Assembly: GCA_023379675.1 (NCBI GenBank)
Contig: JAMCPL010000008.1
Coordinates: 94,720-158,719 of the forward strand
DNA length: 64,000 nucleotides
DNA from: Actinomycetota bacterium
Lineage (GTDB): Bacteria > Actinomycetota > Acidimicrobiia > Acidimicrobiales > JAMCPL01
Direction: 5' to 3'
A program made the position numbers and the translations under genes. How positions within the stretch are numbered: position 1 is the stretch's first letter; the number at the start of each line of letters is the position of its first letter. Positions 36,163 to 45,137 of the stretch are shown here, one piece after another. The notes beneath the pieces were generated by a model, which saw nothing but the letters and a program-made list of their open reading frames with translations, ran no database searches and had not been told where the DNA came from.

Positions 36163-36553
36163 TCCGTCATATGTAGGGTTGTAATGTACGTACTCTGCGT
36201 GGTGGACGTAAGTATGACGACATGCACGCATTGGATGGTCTAAGTAGGTATGCGTGGGCCATGGTACCTGTGTAGATTTTTGCGTATACACAAGTTGGAA
36301 AGTACACCACCGGAAGCGTGTTTGCTTGCGAAATGAATAAATAGTATATTTACCAGCGGAAATACATTGACGTAAGTTGCCTGGCAATACGAACTGAAAT
36401 GTCTCCTCAGTTCTGGTATAGTGAGTTGTCGCGTGGGATGTGTCGGTATTTCAGTGGTTGTACAGGGCTTAGGCCAACCAGGCTCCGAATTGCATCACTG
36501 GCATCCCGGTGGAACGCAGGCGGTATGGAAACAGTATTGATTAGGGGTTTTAT
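36139..36553. other. dnaA-rpmH divergent intergenic region
   Basis: 415 bases without a gene. It holds DnaA-box-like sites near dnaA, an AT-rich centre and the probable rpmH promoter. It could be part of a bipartite origin. Confidence 0.5.
36394..36422 (+). promoter_or_regulatory. rpmH operon promoter
   Basis: CTGAAA (-35, 36394-36399), a 17-base spacer and TATAGT (36417-36422) preceded by TG (extended -10). It is oriented towards rpmH, leaving a leader of about 125 bases. Confidence 0.5.
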
Positions 36554-36700
36554 ATGAAAAGAACGTACCAACCAAAGACACGTCGAAGGTTACGTAAGCA
36601 CGGATTCAGACACAGAATGGCCACCAAGGGTGGCAGGCTCGTGTTACATTCTCGTAGGCTGAAGGCAAGAAGGCGATTAACGGTTCAACATCCATCATAA
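36554..36700 (+). CDS. rpmH: 50S ribosomal protein bL34
   Basis: Forty-eight-residue basic protein of the large subunit: it starts [18 protein letters not shown], has the [11 protein letters not shown] core and ends VQHPS. bL34 normally has about 45 residues. It is the first gene of the run rpmH-rnpA-yidD-yidC. Its TAA stop overlaps the probable ATA start of rnpA by the sequence ATAA. Confidence 0.96.
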   Translation: MKRTYQPKTRRRLRKHGFRHRMATKGGRLVLHSRRLKARRRLTVQHPS

Positions 36701-37032
36701 AGGTTCGGCCTGTCACCGGACGCGATACATTTCAAAGGCTTGTACGTAGCAGGTATTCGGCTACAACGCATCATGTAGGTGTGAAGTATGTTTCATTACG
36801 AGAAGGGTATCCGGTAGTTATGGTAAGCTTCTCCATTCCCAGGAAGGTGGGGGGTGCCGTTGTGCGAAACCGTGTACGCAGACGGCTACGAAGTGTATTG
36901 AGAGAAATGGCGGGCCACATGTTGCCCGGTGCATATTTGGTCGTAGTACGCGACAATTTGAACACCATGAAATATTGTAAGTTAGTTGAGATTATGGATA
37001 TTACCATTAAAAAGGCAACGACTCTACGGTGA
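36697..37032 (+). CDS. rnpA: ribonuclease P protein component, non-AUG start
   Basis: Protein subunit that assists RNase P RNA in trimming tRNA 5' ends. The conserved core is [27 protein letters not shown]. The N-terminal strand [18 protein letters not shown] is clearly coding, but this frame has no ATG, GTG or TTG between an upstream stop at 36655 and GTG 36781, which would cut off a third of the domain. ATA at 36697 overlaps the rpmH stop as ATAA, mirroring the 4-base overlaps of the next two genes. I therefore propose it as a rare start (or a sequencing error of ATGA). Confidence 0.75.
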   Translation: MKVRPVTGRDTFQRLVRSRYSATTHHVGVKYVSLREGYPVVMVSFSIPRKVGGAVVRNRVRRRLRSVLREMAGHMLPGAYLVVVRDNLNTMKYCKLVEIMDITIKKATTLR

Positions 37033-37319
37033 CGCGCCTAGCAGCATCACGTACTAAGTCAGCATCTGATTGGCTGATACGGGTTGCGGTATTTCCTATC
37101 AAGGTGTATCAGGTTGCTCGAAATGGTAGGCCATCGGTGTGCAGATATATTCCAAGTTGCTCAGAATATGCAATTACCGCAATATCTACCCATGGTGTCG
37201 TCCGTGGGTGGTGGATGGCTATCCGTCGTGTCTTGAGATGTAGACCCGGAGGGGGGTTTGGGTTTGATCCAGTGCCAGATAGACCTATAAGGGATGGAGA
37301 GGCTGAACAAATAAAGTGA
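37029..37319 (+). CDS. yidD: membrane protein insertion efficiency factor YidD
   Basis: Small amphipathic protein that assists YidC-mediated insertion. The signature C[19 protein letters not shown] is present, followed by the [18 protein letters not shown] tail typical of the family. The GTG start overlaps the rnpA stop (GTGA) and the TGA stop overlaps the yidC GTG in the same way, so translation is tightly coupled. Confidence 0.94.
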   Translation: MTRLAASRTKSASDWLIRVAVFPIKVYQVARNGRPSVCRYIPSCSEYAITAISTHGVVRGWWMAIRRVLRCRPGGGFGFDPVPDRPIRDGEAEQIK

Positions 37320-38575
37320 TCATATCAAGCGTACTAGGACAGATATTTCAACCCATTTTTGTAATATTTGCAGACTTAATTGCATTGTTCTACGCTATAG
37401 TTCCGAATTATGCAGTTGCAATTTCATTATTAACCATTGTCGTAATGATAGTCACAGCACCTTTGACCATTAAGGGTACCACATCCATGATGGCTATGCA
37501 GAGGGTTGCGCCTGAGATGAAAAAGATTCAGCAGAAGTATAAGGGTGACAGGGTCAAACAGAATGAGGAGTTAATGGCTCTTTATAAGGTGCATGGTGTG
37601 AATCCCGTCAGTGGATGCCTGCCTTTATTGTTACAAATGCCTGTATTTTTTATACTTTACGGCGTAATTGACGGACTGATTAATGTCATTCCTGGTAAAC
37701 ATCTTAAAGCTGCCCCGAGGTATATTGGTCATTCAACGCTGATATATCATAATCTAATTTTATCACCAGGCAAGATGATGTCGTTTGGAATGAATCTTGC
37801 AAATAAAGCCCTGGGACACCATGTTTCAATTGTGGGTTCATTACCGTTTTGGGGAATAGTAGTTGCTGCCATTATCGCTCAATATTTTCAGATGAGCCAA
37901 ATGAACAGGTGGAATCCTGATGCGGCGAAGGCTAATTCGCAAGCTCAAATGATGCAGAAATATATGCCAATTATCATGGCTATTATTTATATCAATATTC
38001 CCGCTGGCGTGAATATATATTTTGTAGTATCCAGTGTTTGTCGTATAGGTATACAGGAGGGCATTTTTCGATGGGGCAAGAAGCCGGGTCCAGTAACGGA
38101 AGGATCGGGTACCGGTGGTAGTCAGGACAAAGCCGGTACCGTTATGGCCAGTCTGGGTGATTCGGGTGGAGTGGGCAGGAGGCCAGGTATTATGGAGCGA
38201 ATATTTGCCGCACAAAAAAGGGCCATTGAGAACGCAAAGGAGCTTGAGGCGAAGAAACAGTCCATGATAGATGAAGCTAAGCAAGGTAGTGGTTCGGGCA
38301 ATAATGGACAACCGGTGGGTAGAGTGGCTGAGTTGGACGGCAAGGGAGGGGCAGGTAATGGCAGTACCAGCAATTCTAAGATGCGCGATGGTGCCGGATC
38401 ATCCAGTGACGGAAGTAGTGGAAGGGGAAGCATATCAGGCGGGACGGAAAAGAACGGGACAAAGGCGACGCGGGACCGCCGTGATTTCAATGGTGCGAAA
38501 AAGACAGTCAGCAAGGGAAATGATACGCGAAACGAGTCACGGTCACGCAATAAGCGGCAGAGGAGACCAAGGTAG
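37316..38575 (+). CDS. yidC: membrane protein insertase YidC/Oxa1
   Basis: Inserts and folds inner-membrane proteins. Five hydrophobic segments include the first with [19 protein letters not shown] and the conserved [19 protein letters not shown] loop, then [22 protein letters not shown]. After about residue 260 comes a long hydrophilic tail of roughly 155 residues rich in Gly, Ser and Lys/Arg. Tails of this kind can contact ribosomes in Gram-positive YidC, but this one is long. Start GTG 37316. Confidence 0.95.
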   Translation: MIISSVLGQIFQPIFVIFADLIALFYAIVPNYAVAISLLTIVVMIVTAPLTIKGTTSMMAMQRVAPEMKKIQQKYKGDRVKQNEELMALYKVHGVNPVSGCLPLLLQMPVFFILYGVIDGLINVIPGKHLKAAPRYIGHSTLIYHNLILSPGKMMSFGMNLANKALGHHVSIVGSLPFWGIVVAAIIAQYFQMSQMNRWNPDAAKANSQAQMMQKYMPIIMAIIYINIPAGVNIYFVVSSVCRIGIQEGIFRWGKKPGPVTEGSGTGGSQDKAGTVMASLGDSGGVGRRPGIMERIFAAQKRAIENAKELEAKKQSMIDEAKQGSGSGNNGQPVGRVAELDGKGGAGNGSTSNSKMRDGAGSSSDGSSGRGSISGGTEKNGTKATRDRRDFNGAKKTVSKGNDTRNESRSRNKRQRRPR

Positions 38576-38718
38576 TAGCTATAAGCCATTGAATGCGTAG
38601 GCATTTCGGTGAGATACGCTATGCTCTGCTAGCCAATGTAGGCCGTCGTTGTTTGAGCATGTTGGCGGGTTATGTAGCTTCGTTCGTGTTTTACAGGATA
38701 GTAGAATGGTGATTGATT

Positions 38719-39672
38719 ATGGATTGGATTGAAGTTAGTGCCAGTAGTGCAGACAAGGCCCGGGATGAGGCCCTCAGCAGGTTGGGAGTCGACGAGGCCG
38801 ATGCCGAGATAATTGTGTTGGGAGCAGAAGGCGGTGTACTGCGCAGGCTTATGAAGCACAGTGTCAGAATAAGGGCTCGAATTAAGCCGGTACCAGTTAG
38901 AACGGTACGTGTCGGCAGTGGGAAAACCAGGAAGTCTGCGACGGATGTTGGCAAACGGAGTCCGGCCGGCAAGCAGAAACGCCAGCCATCGGACAACAAA
39001 CGTAATTCGCATTCTGCAAAAAACGTGACCAATGGTTCAGCCCCAGATGGCAGATCCAATAGGCGTGATTCCAGTAAACTAAAATCTGCTAAGGTACCCG
39101 TTAGGGATAGTACGGTAAAGGATCACACAATGGATAACGCCAATAATAATAGTAGCAATTCGGCAACGAATGAAGAACGAATTCGCAATCACGCCAACAG
39201 TGTAAACGAATTCATTATGAAACTCTGCGAGCTATTGGACATCAGTTCAAGCGTGGGTACGGAAGTTTCCGTGACAGATGATGGCTGTAGGGTCAATCTG
39301 ACCGGGGATGAGCTTGGTTTTCTGATTGGACATGGCGGTGTGGTAGTGGATGCACTTCAGGAGGTTGCCAAAGCGTCTCTATATGCTCAGGAAGGTGAGA
39401 TCGTCGGCAATATCATTGTAGATGTTGCAGGCTACCGGCAAAAGCGTGCAGTTGCTTTAAGAGAATTTGCATTGAAACAAGCACAACGAGCGCTTGACAC
39501 AGGACGTGAAATTGCTATAGAGCATATGAGCTCTCCAGAGCGGAAGATCATTCATGAGGCAGTCAAGGAGCTTGATGGACTGTCGACACGATCCGAAGGC
39601 GTAGAGACGAAACGAGTTGTTATAATTTTTGCAACAGATGCCAGTGGAGAAGATCAGCCTACCGGCACCTGA
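38719..39672 (+). CDS. jag: KhpB/Jag RNA-binding protein
   Basis: Single-stranded RNA-binding regulator linked to cell division and elongation. An N-terminal Jag_N domain (MDWIEVSASSADKARDEAL) is followed by a basic, low-complexity linker of about 110 residues. The KH domain is marked by LGFLIGHGGVVVDALQEV, and the C-terminal R3H domain by MSSPERKIIHEAV. ATG 38719 gives the normal start, better than TTG 38713. The gene overlaps rsmG. Confidence 0.93.
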   Translation: MDWIEVSASSADKARDEALSRLGVDEADAEIIVLGAEGGVLRRLMKHSVRIRARIKPVPVRTVRVGSGKTRKSATDVGKRSPAGKQKRQPSDNKRNSHSAKNVTNGSAPDGRSNRRDSSKLKSAKVPVRDSTVKDHTMDNANNNSSNSATNEERIRNHANSVNEFIMKLCELLDISSSVGTEVSVTDDGCRVNLTGDELGFLIGHGGVVVDALQEVAKASLYAQEGEIVGNIIVDVAGYRQKRAVALREFALKQAQRALDTGREIAIEHMSSPERKIIHEAVKELDGLSTRSEGVETKRVVIIFATDASGEDQPTGT

Positions 39673-40357
39673 GCTTGCATCGTCGGCCCGGGGTGATGTT
39701 TCGTGGGTGTATGAAGCTTTAGCTCTGAGTAGGCACAAGGGTTTCATAGGTAATGTGAACCTTCGTGATGTCGTGGAACATTCCATGGGGTATGTCGCCA
39801 TAATACAGGCAGCCCGTGACAGTGTGTCGGCTTTTTCTCAAGCTCTTTCGGAACCGTATCGTCTACGCATAGTAGATGTCGGTTCTGGTGGGGGGATACC
39901 TGGTATACCGATTGGATGGTATCTAAGAGATGCTGACGTCACATTACTGGAATCCAGTAGTCGTAGGGCAAATTTATTATGTGACATTTTGAGTACGTCC
40001 GAACTGAGCCATCATGTTTCGGTTGCTCATGCCAGAGCAGAACTCTGTGGCCGAGAAGAAATATATAGGGGCGCCTACCAGTTTGTAGTGGTACGCAGCC
40101 TTGCACCGCCGGCCACCACGGCGGAACTCTGTGCACCCCTACTGGCGGTAGGTGGGAAACTCATAGTTTCGCTCGACCCCAGTCGCGACAGCATATTACG
40201 GCTCTGGCCCGAATCGGGCCTTACAACGTTGGGCCTGCAGAAAACAGCCGAAGTAACCGTCGGAAGGTATCGTTATCTGATGCTTACTCAGATGGTGGCT
40301 TGTTCGGATAGGTATCCCAGAAGACCAGGCATGCCATCAAAGAGGCCGCTGTTCTGA
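39638..40357 (+). CDS. rsmG: 16S rRNA (guanine527-N7)-methyltransferase
   Basis: GidB-family methyltransferase that modifies G527 of 16S rRNA; its loss gives low-level streptomycin resistance in other bacteria. Motif I is IVDVGSGGGIPGIPIGWYL, and VTLLESSSRRANLL follows. It overlaps jag by about 35 bases, with candidate starts TTG 39629 and ATG 39638. The gene order jag-rsmG-parA is the standard one. Confidence 0.93.
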   Translation: MPVEKISLPAPELASSARGDVSWVYEALALSRHKGFIGNVNLRDVVEHSMGYVAIIQAARDSVSAFSQALSEPYRLRIVDVGSGGGIPGIPIGWYLRDADVTLLESSSRRANLLCDILSTSELSHHVSVAHARAELCGREEIYRGAYQFVVVRSLAPPATTAELCAPLLAVGGKLIVSLDPSRDSILRLWPESGLTTLGLQKTAEVTVGRYRYLMLTQMVACSDRYPRRPGMPSKRPLF

Positions 40358-40479
40358 GGCGCTATGCATGATCGATATTTAACGCCCCTTGTATTTAAAG
40401 GCGAGCGATGTGCATCCAAGGCTTCCCGGCTCTCAGCCGTCGCATCGCTATGTTGTCGCCATAGTTGTGGTCTCTTTCC

Positions 40480-40502
40480 GCAGCCATCTGGTGGATGGCT
40501 GC
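40480..40502. repeat. hairpin upstream of parS
   Basis: GCAGCCATC, a 5-base loop, then GATGGCTGC: a perfect 9-bp stem without a T-tract. Possibly a weak terminator for rsmG. Confidence 0.5.
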
Positions 40503-40513
40503 GCCTTACACCA

Positions 40514-40529
40514 TGTTTCACGTGAAACC
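40514..40529. promoter_or_regulatory. parS centromere site
   Basis: TGTTTCACGTGAAACC matches the universal parS consensus TGTTTCACGTGAAACA at 15 of 16 bases, with the full GTTTCACGTGAAAC palindrome intact. It lies 180 bases upstream of parA, where ParB spreading could also repress the operon. It is the only copy I found in the window. Confidence 0.95.
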
Positions 40530-40711
40530 TTGACGGAATACTTGACCTGAGTGGATAATTGTAGCAGTATGTATGCAGGCCGCTTAATATGGGGCATCAC
40601 GCACAGGTCTTATTTGATGTCAACCGGTAGACAGGAAGGTCAACGTAGGCAATTGGAGTAAAAAGGGTCCAGTGGATTTTTTGGCAGATCATCTGGAACA
40701 GCACAACCGGC

Positions 40712-41560
40712 ATGATAGCCAGTTCAGGAAAGGTCTTTTGTAGGAGTATGGAAGGTGTAGATATTTCAACCAGTGATGCAGGGCATGTAGGCGTTGCCAC
40801 GAGGATAATTGTAATAGCCAACCAAAAAGGGGGAGTTGGAAAAACGACCACGGCAGTCAATTTGGGTGCCGGCTTGGCGGAACTGGGAGTCAGGGTACTC
40901 GTTGTGGATTTGGATCCGCAAGGTAATGCCACCACAGGGCTTGGGATAGACGCAAGAACATTCGACGTATCGATATATGATGTAATTGTGCATGATGCAA
41001 AGCTGGAAGATTGCATTGAGCCTACAGGACTGAAAAATCTTTTTGTAGTACCTTCTACAATCAGTCTGGCAGGAGCTGAGATAGAGTTGGTACCCATTAT
41101 GAGCAGGGAATTACGGCTGAGACGAGCATTACAGGGTGTCGTTGAAGATTTCGATTATATTCTAATAGATTGTCCTCCATCGCTGGGGCTCCTTACTCTC
41201 AACGGGCTTGCTGCTGCAAGGGAAATTCTTGTTCCAATTCAGTGTGAGTACTACGCTCTGGAAGGACTGGGCCAGCTCCTCAAAAATATCCAGCTGGTAA
41301 AGACCAATCTCAATGCCGAGCTGGACATTAGTGCAATTGTGCTCACCATGTACGATGCCAGAACAAAGCTGTCGGATGAAGTAGCCGGAGAAGTGAGAAA
41401 GCACTTTGGTGACAAAGTATGCAAGACGATGGTACCTAGGACGGTACGAATATCCGAAGCCCCTTCGTTTGGCCAGCCAGTAACCGTGTTTGATCCTCTT
41501 TCCAAGGGATCTATAGCATATCGGGAACTAGCAAAGGAGATTAATTATGGCGAGGCGTAG
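40712..41560 (+). CDS. parA: chromosome partitioning ATPase ParA (Soj)
   Basis: Deviant Walker ATPase that moves ParB-parS complexes. The motif ANQKGGVGKTTTAVNL begins near residue 36, followed by DLDPQGNATTGLG and YILIDCPPSLGLLTLNGL. About 30 extra N-terminal residues precede IIVIANQKGG. ATG 40712 or the internal ATG 40748 are candidate starts. It overlaps parB by 14 bases. Confidence 0.95.
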   Translation: MIASSGKVFCRSMEGVDISTSDAGHVGVATRIIVIANQKGGVGKTTTAVNLGAGLAELGVRVLVVDLDPQGNATTGLGIDARTFDVSIYDVIVHDAKLEDCIEPTGLKNLFVVPSTISLAGAEIELVPIMSRELRLRRALQGVVEDFDYILIDCPPSLGLLTLNGLAAAREILVPIQCEYYALEGLGQLLKNIQLVKTNLNAELDISAIVLTMYDARTKLSDEVAGEVRKHFGDKVCKTMVPRTVRISEAPSFGQPVTVFDPLSKGSIAYRELAKEINYGEA

Positions 41561-42635
41561 TGGACTTGGGAGAGGGCTGGGTGCCCTAATACCAGCTGAA
41601 TCCGTCAACTATGGAGACGACAAGCTCAGAGAAGTTCCAATTGGAGACGTGAGGCCTAATCAGTTACAACCAAGGATGGTTTTTAACGAGGAGAAAATGG
41701 CCTCACTTGCTGGTTCGATTAGAGAAGTGGGGTTGCTGCAGCCTATCTTAGTCAGACAGGTTGGAGGACAAGAATACGAAATCATTGCTGGCGAACGACG
41801 GTGGCGGGCAGCTAGGAGAGCGGGACTGCAGACAATCACCGTGATTGTGCATGAGACAGACGAGAGTGGCAGCCTGGAAAAAGCTCTTATTGAGAATCTT
41901 CACAGGGAGGATCTCAACTCGTTGGAAGAAGCGGCGGCCTATCAGCAGCTCATTGATGACTTCGGATATACACATGATCAAGTGGCCCAGCGAGTAGGAA
42001 AAAGTCGTTCCGCAATATCGAACACGCTGAGACTATTACAACTCCCAGCCACAGTTCAGAAAGTGCTTGCAGATAACAGTATTACTGCTGGGCACGCGCG
42101 AGCGCTACTGGCTACTCCAGATAGAGCTATGCAGGAAGAGATTGCACAGCGCATCGTTTCCGAAAACCTTACCGTCAGAATGGTTGAAGACATTATCAAA
42201 CAGCTTTTACAACATCAGATGGACGGTTATAATCGTCAGGATGCAGATACCAGCTCGCCTAATTCACCTGATGAAGGTGAGGCAAGGTCACAGAGAGCAG
42301 AGCACGATGATCCCAATAATTATGCCAGCCAGACTGAAATCGATGATAGCGAAGATAGTGCCAGTAGAGACAGCAGGCACTCCGATCTTCCGGACGATTC
42401 ATTCTCTGCGGCACAGTGGGCAAAGACCTTACGGAGTGAAACCGATGAACCGGGGAATAGGACAGATGAGCATGTATCGAAAGCTCCAGGGATCTTAGAG
42501 CTGGAGGCACTGTTAGCTGATTATCTCAATACCAGAGTACATGTGGATCTTGGAGGAAAGAAAGGTAAACTGATTATCGAGTTTTATACGATAGAGGACC
42601 TCGAAAGAATATACAAAGTTATAGTAGACCGGTAG
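41547..42635 (+). CDS. parB: chromosome partitioning protein ParB (Spo0J)
   Basis: Binds parS and acts as a CTP-dependent clamp. The N-terminal domain shows the IRPNQLQPR-like start (DVRPNQLQPRMVFNEE) and the CTP-binding GERRWRAARRAGL. The helix-turn-helix is VAQRVGKSRSAISNTLRLLQLP. A ~90-residue acidic, Ser/Asp-rich linker (about residues 225-320) separates it from the C-terminal dimerisation domain (GGKKGKLIIEFYTIEDLERI). Confidence 0.95.
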   Translation: MARRSGLGRGLGALIPAESVNYGDDKLREVPIGDVRPNQLQPRMVFNEEKMASLAGSIREVGLLQPILVRQVGGQEYEIIAGERRWRAARRAGLQTITVIVHETDESGSLEKALIENLHREDLNSLEEAAAYQQLIDDFGYTHDQVAQRVGKSRSAISNTLRLLQLPATVQKVLADNSITAGHARALLATPDRAMQEEIAQRIVSENLTVRMVEDIIKQLLQHQMDGYNRQDADTSSPNSPDEGEARSQRAEHDDPNNYASQTEIDDSEDSASRDSRHSDLPDDSFSAAQWAKTLRSETDEPGNRTDEHVSKAPGILELEALLADYLNTRVHVDLGGKKGKLIIEFYTIEDLERIYKVIVDR

Positions 42636-42661
42636 TTCAAGTATAAAGACAATCTGGAGCT

Positions 42662-42694
42662 TTATCCACAGGATGTGAATAAAGCTGTGGATAA
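42662..42694. promoter_or_regulatory. cluster of three DnaA boxes, 12-bp spacing
   Basis: TTATCCACA (42662-42670, perfect), TGTGAATAA (42674-42682, one mismatch) and TGTGGATAA (42686-42694, perfect) start exactly 12 bases apart in the gap between convergent parB and cwlM. The outer pair also forms an inverted repeat (GAGCTTTATCCACAG / CTGTGGATAAGCTC), so a hairpin terminator is an alternative. These are the best DnaA boxes in the window. Confidence 0.75.
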
Positions 42695-42763
42695 GCTCAT
42701 GAGGCCAGTTTTTCGGGCGGCCCGCCTAATTATGTACCTAAGGTTAATGCCGTGGCTACTTTT

Positions 42764-43741
42764 TTAGTCGACAACGGGACGGATGGCCCAATCAAGAAGA
42801 GCATGGGCCAGTGCGGCAGCGAATAGTGATGTGAACTTTACGACATAAGAGGGCGGACCGATCTGGCACAGGATGGAGGGCATTTTGGTTTCACGAAGGA
42901 TCGGAACAGACATGCCTTTGATCGTGATGTCATTTGTATTCAGGAAATCCTGTAAATATTGTCCAGATAATTCCGCTAACCGCCTACCACCTGGAGATTC
43001 ATAAGTATGTCCGGCATAGTAGGAGATGACCGTGTCTCTTGGTGAAGCAGTCAGCAGTAGCGCCAGGCAGACATCAGCACCGGCGGCATTTGCGGAGGAA
43101 GCCTGCACAGATCCACTGGGATGAGTGATTTGAAGCACGGTAGCACTGCTGTCTGAGATACCGCGTTTCAAAGCCGAGACTAAGACATCGAGACCACCGC
43201 TCTCCGCTATGAATACCGTTGTATTGGCAAGAGTCTTCGGTCTATTACGTAACTTTTCGCGGTCTTTTACGCTGGCCACTAATTCTGTACCGGAATGACG
43301 AAATAGCACACGGTCCAATTCCGCCAGAGTCCGGTAGCCGCATATGGAATCGGCGTGAAGACCAACGTTGGACTGAAATTCCGCAAGTCCATTTGCGGTA
43401 TCTTTGCCAAACATGCCATCAACCTTACCGATGTCAAAGCCCAATGCAGAGAGCCGTCGTTGCAACTCAGCTACATCATCACCTTTCATCAGAGGCTGAG
43501 CGAGATAGAGGATCCTATCGCCCAGCTTGTAGCAAGCCTCAACGAGTGTGTCCCAAGTGAGTTGGGTACATATACCGGTAATGTCCAGTCCTCGGCGGTA
43601 TTGGAAAGCCTCAACGGCTGCCACAGTGCCTTGACCAAAATATCCTCTTATATCGGGAGAGATATCGAAGCCCATTGCTGATAATCGTTGCTGCAGATCA
43701 GCGACGTTATCGCCGGTATCACCAAATTTTAGGGGTTGCAG
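42764..43741 (-). CDS. cwlM: CwlM-like peptidoglycan-binding pseudo-amidase, CUG start
   Basis: Two N-terminal peptidoglycan-binding repeats (DTGDNVADLQQRLSAMGFDI and GDDVAELQRRLSALGFDIGKVDG) are followed by a degenerate Amidase_3 domain. In mycobacteria CwlM is a catalytically dead regulator of MurA. Here the zinc-ligand motifs are also lost (AESGG where active enzymes have DPGHGG). Starting at ATG 43675 would cut the first repeat. CTG 43741 restores it and has AGGAGA six bases upstream, so I propose a CUG start. The neighbours trxB and parB support the identity. Confidence 0.8.
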   Translation of the reverse strand: MQPLKFGDTGDNVADLQQRLSAMGFDISPDIRGYFGQGTVAAVEAFQYRRGLDITGICTQLTWDTLVEACYKLGDRILYLAQPLMKGDDVAELQRRLSALGFDIGKVDGMFGKDTANGLAEFQSNVGLHADSICGYRTLAELDRVLFRHSGTELVASVKDREKLRNRPKTLANTTVFIAESGGLDVLVSALKRGISDSSATVLQITHPSGSVQASSANAAGADVCLALLLTASPRDTVISYYAGHTYESPGGRRLAELSGQYLQDFLNTNDITIKGMSVPILRETKMPSILCQIGPPSYVVKFTSLFAAALAHALLDWAIRPVVD

Positions 43742-43835
43742 GCTATTTCTCCTATGGCGATATGGGCCCTACAGGCCTTTGAATACGGGTATCGTGTACG
43801 TGACAACTTGTGGTGCGGCCCGTTAGATAGACGTA

Positions 43836-44816
43836 TTATTCTACGTTTTCACGTATCCAGTGTTCAGCGTCCAGGGCAGCCATACAACCTGTGCCTGCTG
43901 CAGTAACGGCTTGACGATACACCCTGTCCTGTACGTCTCCGCATGCAAAGACTCCATGTACATTCGTCCTGGATGAATTAGGTTGGGTGATAATGTACCC
44001 GTTGCTGTCCAGTTCTAGCTGCCCCTTGAAAATACCACTGTTGGGCTCATGCCCTATGGCGATGAATAGTCCGGTGACACCAAGCATGGATTCAGATCCT
44101 GTCCGTACGTTTTCTACTTTCAAGCCCTCCACCCTGGTGCTACCCACGACTTCAAGTACCCTGGATCTGAGCAGAAACGATATTTTCTCGTTTGCTGCGG
44201 CCCTTTCCACCATGATACGTGAAGCTCTGAATTCGTCTCGCCTGTGGATTACTGTTACCCGGCGGGCGAAGTGAGTCAGGAAAATAGCTTCTTCAAGGGC
44301 AGAGTCACCACCTCCGACGACCGCAATGTTTTGATCGCGGAAAAAGAAGCCATCACATGTGGCGCAGGTGGACACACCATGTCCTATAAGGCGTTCTTCG
44401 CCAGGTACGTTGAGATGAAGAGCATGGGCACCTGTGGCAATGATCAAGCTGTGGCTCTTTATTGGCATATCGGAATCCGCCAGGCCAGCTGTCCATACCG
44501 AGAATGGACGCTCGGAAAGGTCGACTTTAATAGCGGCGCCAGAGACTATCGTGGTTCCAAAGCATTCAGCCTGCTGACGGAAGCGTTGCATGAGTTCTGG
44601 ACCTTCTATTCCATCAGGAAATCCAGGAAAATTCTCGATGTCGGTAGTGAGCATCAGCTGACCGCCTGGCTGGTCGCCAGTTGGATCTGCTTCACCCTCT
44701 ATCATCAACGGTTCCAATGTTGCTCTGGCGGTATAAATTGCAGCAGTCAACCCTGCAGGTCCGGAACCCAGTATAACTACATTATGTATTTTATCAGCAG
44801 CAGATACCATTGGCAT
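43836..44816 (-). CDS. trxB: thioredoxin reductase
   Basis: FAD/NADPH flavoenzyme that reduces thioredoxin. It has the FAD-binding GSGPAGLTAAIYTARA, the redox-active CATC (ATCDGFFF), the NADPH-binding GGGDSALEEAIFL and the C-terminal GVFACGDVQD. Length 326 is normal. A trxA gene, usually directly downstream in actinobacteria, is not present; cwlM follows instead. It lies in a minus-strand run with DegV. Confidence 0.96.
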   Translation of the reverse strand: MPMVSAADKIHNVVILGSGPAGLTAAIYTARATLEPLMIEGEADPTGDQPGGQLMLTTDIENFPGFPDGIEGPELMQRFRQQAECFGTTIVSGAAIKVDLSERPFSVWTAGLADSDMPIKSHSLIIATGAHALHLNVPGEERLIGHGVSTCATCDGFFFRDQNIAVVGGGDSALEEAIFLTHFARRVTVIHRRDEFRASRIMVERAAANEKISFLLRSRVLEVVGSTRVEGLKVENVRTGSESMLGVTGLFIAIGHEPNSGIFKGQLELDSNGYIITQPNSSRTNVHGVFACGDVQDRVYRQAVTAAGTGCMAALDAEHWIRENVE

Positions 44817-44837
44817 ATCAAATATCCTCCAACATAT

Positions 44838-45137
44838 TCACTTATGAGGCCTACGCTTGGACCACAGTAAAAAGCCACTAAATATCATAACCCCACCTAT
44901 TGCCAGGTCGGTAATCCAAACTCTGTTTCCAAATGCGTAGGTATCAAGTAATCTTACAATACCAATATAAACGGCTATGGAGCTTACCAGCGCGAGAACG
45001 GCAACAATAAGGCCAAAGGTAACAATCCTGCCTATAAGGTAAGCGGGCCGTACTGTCAAGTTGTACAGCTTGGTCACCGCGGCATCAAGGTTGCCGACAA
45101 CCTGATGGGCCCAGTCCTCAGGTATTTCTGGCATCAT
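44838..45137 (-). CDS. small two-helix membrane protein, unknown
   Basis: Ninety-nine residues with two hydrophobic segments (about residues 36-60 and 74-92), an acidic N-terminus and a basic C-terminal tail (WSKRRPHK), so both ends probably face the cytosol. I recognise no named family. It overlaps the DegV gene by 20 bases and precedes trxB by 21, so it is part of the same transcript. Confidence 0.7.
   Translation of the reverse strand: MMPEIPEDWAHQVVGNLDAAVTKLYNLTVRPAYLIGRIVTFGLIVAVLALVSSIAVYIGIVRLLDTYAFGNRVWITDLAIGGVMIFSGFLLWSKRRPHK

Larger units (their letters stand above)
40358..40711. other. rsmG-parA intergenic region with parS
   Basis: 354 bases with no gene. It contains a 9-bp-stem hairpin (40480-40502), the parS site (40514-40529) and the parA promoter region. 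Confidence 0.6.
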
